Shown here one piece after another: positions 42,712 to 43,764 of a DNA stretch of 43,764 nt (position 1 is its first letter; the number at the start of each line of letters is the position of its first letter). Position numbers and translations under genes: made by a program. Below the pieces are notes generated by a model that saw nothing but the letters and a program-made list of their open reading frames with translations, searched no databases and was not told the DNA's origin. The DNA comes from Oxalobacteraceae bacterium (lineage in GTDB: Bacteria > Pseudomonadota > Gammaproteobacteria > Burkholderiales > Burkholderiaceae_D). The DNA lies in the NCBI GenBank assembly GCA_013284265.1, contig JABTBR010000055.1, forward strand, positions 1-43,764. The letters run 5' to 3'.

Positions 42712-43764
42712 TTGAAAAAATCTGTTTTATTTCGCAAACCTAGGTTCATCGTTTCGGCATGGATGTTGGCTAGTTGTGCCCTGTTAGCCGCTTGCAGCAA
42801 TGCTGCCGATGTTAGTCATGTTGAAACAAGTGGCTACGTCAAATCAACGGAATGGAAGACTGTCTGTATAGGTCGATTTTTGATTGACTTGCCTCCTTCA
42901 GCCGAACTCGGGGCGACCAAGGTGAAATATAGCGGCACTTATGGTTTCGAAGGAATCGATAACGTTGGTTCATGGGGAGTGTTGCGCTGGGAGGGGAGGA
43001 AGATCGCTGAAACCGTGCCAACTGACTTCTCAGGATTCGATGACATACGCTTAGAGGCAAAAAATAACCTGATTACGCCGGAAATGTATAAGGAGCTGAT
43101 CCAATCTCGCAAAGAAGATGTTGCATATTGGATCAAACGCGCGGCTAAGAGTCCCAGAGATGAGGTTGTATCTGATCTGGAGTCGTTGAAGGATGCGAAG
43201 GCCAAGTTGCGAAGAATTATAAATTTTTCGAAAGTGTCGAAAGAAGCAGCATTGGGGGATAAAAATAGTTTTGCAATACGCTTGGGCGATGAATATATTC
43301 TAGGTTTTCGCGACCTGAAAGATCAACGTGTCCGAACATTCAGCGGCGAGTTGTCGAAGTCTGAGAGTGAAAATGAAAATGGTATGTACGAAAAGTATAA
43401 CAAAGTACGCAAAAATTATCATGCGCGAGCGCCGACGGATATTCCAACCGGTCCAGGCTTCTGTACCAACTATGGCTTTATTGAGGAGCCGCAGAGTGCG
43501 ACCGTCAATGTTGTAATGCGGGTGCCAATCCAAATTAAGCAATATCCTAACTTGCTGTTAGTTTTAGATACGGAGCCGGCGAGCCCGGATACTCCGAGAA
43601 ATATTCAGGAGCTCCCCGGCATGGATGTGCGGCACATCCAACTGGACAAGATCGGGATCGAACGCAAGCATGGCCCCAAGGCGGAACAAATACTGGGCAC
43701 TCCCGGCCGCAGCTATGCCCAGGAATACGGCGACAACTGCTCCTCAACCAGCTGCCGTCCGGCA
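42712..43764 (+). CDS. Putative T6SS immunity lipoprotein, Tli4-like (copy 2, 3' end outside window)
   Basis: The frame is open from 42712 to the last base, 351 codons without a stop. Start TTG at 42712 gives LKKSVLFRKPRF, a hydrophobic core and the lipobox LLAAC (Cys28, Ser at +2). An ATG at 42763 would cut off the basic n-region of the signal, so TTG is preferred, though no clear ribosome site is visible; translation may be coupled to copy 1, which stops five bases earlier. The mature part closely follows copy 1, including WKTVCIGRFLIDLPPSAEL, ARAPTDIPTGPGFCTNYGF and PGRSYAQEYGDNCSSTSC, with substitutions scattered throughout. About 100 residues are missing at the C-terminus only because the window ends. 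Confidence 0.8.
   Translation, partial: MKKSVLFRKPRFIVSAWMLASCALLAACSNAADVSHVETSGYVKSTEWKTVCIGRFLIDLPPSAELGATKVKYSGTYGFEGIDNVGSWGVLRWEGRKIAETVPTDFSGFDDIRLEAKNNLITPEMYKELIQSRKEDVAYWIKRAAKSPRDEVVSDLESLKDAKAKLRRIINFSKVSKEAALGDKNSFAIRLGDEYILGFRDLKDQRVRTFSGELSKSESENENGMYEKYNKVRKNYHARAPTDIPTGPGFCTNYGFIEEPQSATVNVVMRVPIQIKQYPNLLLVLDTEPASPDTPRNIQELPGMDVRHIQLDKIGIERKHGPKAEQILGTPGRSYAQEYGDNCSSTSCRPA

Noticed and set aside
1..43764. tRNA/rRNA genes, CRISPR arrays, insertion sequences
   Set aside because: Looked for CCA-ended cloverleaf-like stretches, spaced direct repeats and transposase motifs (DDE, HUH); none seen by eye.

Overview
The window is a chromosomal stretch of a high-G+C betaproteobacterium. 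The order gshA-gshB-EIIA(Man)-ptsH-ptsI, the metX-metW pair, the gatCAB and mreBCD-mrdA-rodA clusters, and UbiK, DUF1840 and TIGR02001-type porin genes together suggest Burkholderiales, most likely Oxalobacteraceae (Janthinobacterium/Massilia/Duganella type). This placement is inferred from gene content and order, not from a database search. I saw no rRNA, tRNA, CRISPR array or insertion sequence.

Layout. 1-5.04 kb, minus strand: a secreted YtcJ-type amidohydrolase, a DUF1840 protein, a small lipoprotein, the ComM/YifB AAA ATPase and the ubiquinone accessory factor UbiK. 5.06-8.08 kb, plus strand: a nitrogen-scavenging operon (TorF/TIGR02001 porin, GlnK, AmtB) behind a well-formed sigma-54 promoter and an NtrC-type dyad, closed by two hairpins. 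8.19-13.19 kb: glutathione synthesis (gshA, gshB), then a permease-less regulatory phosphotransferase chain (EIIA-Man, HPr, EI). 13.3-18.1 kb: metX-metW, an AmpG-like permease, an M48 metallopeptidase and an RluA-type pseudouridine synthase, mostly overlapping or nearly touching. 18.1-21.3 kb: xth (minus), pyrE, a small unknown gene and a serine hydrolase. 21.3-21.5 kb: a nested palindromic element next to a strong terminator. 21.5-24.9 kb, minus: gatB, gatA, gatC.

25.2-34.7 kb, plus: the cell-elongation (Rod) cluster mreB, mreC, mreD, mrdA (PBP2), rodA, a 74-residue protein that resembles only the membrane anchor of PBP2, a second complete mrdA, and rlpA. Two full PBP2 genes plus an anchor-only fragment around one rodA is the most unusual arrangement in the housekeeping part.

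34.8 kb to the end, plus: a type VI secretion effector module. It consists of a VgrG spike with a long C-terminal extension, a two-HKD phospholipase D effector (Tle5 type) whose catalytic domain is split by about 325 mostly helical residues, and two tandem, very similar lipoprotein genes that look like Tli4-family immunity proteins. The second one runs off the window. The 3' part of the effector gene and both immunity genes are visibly richer in A+T than everything before them, which suggests acquisition or exchange of that end. VgrG would carry the lipase into the periplasm of rival cells, and the outer-membrane lipoproteins would protect kin.
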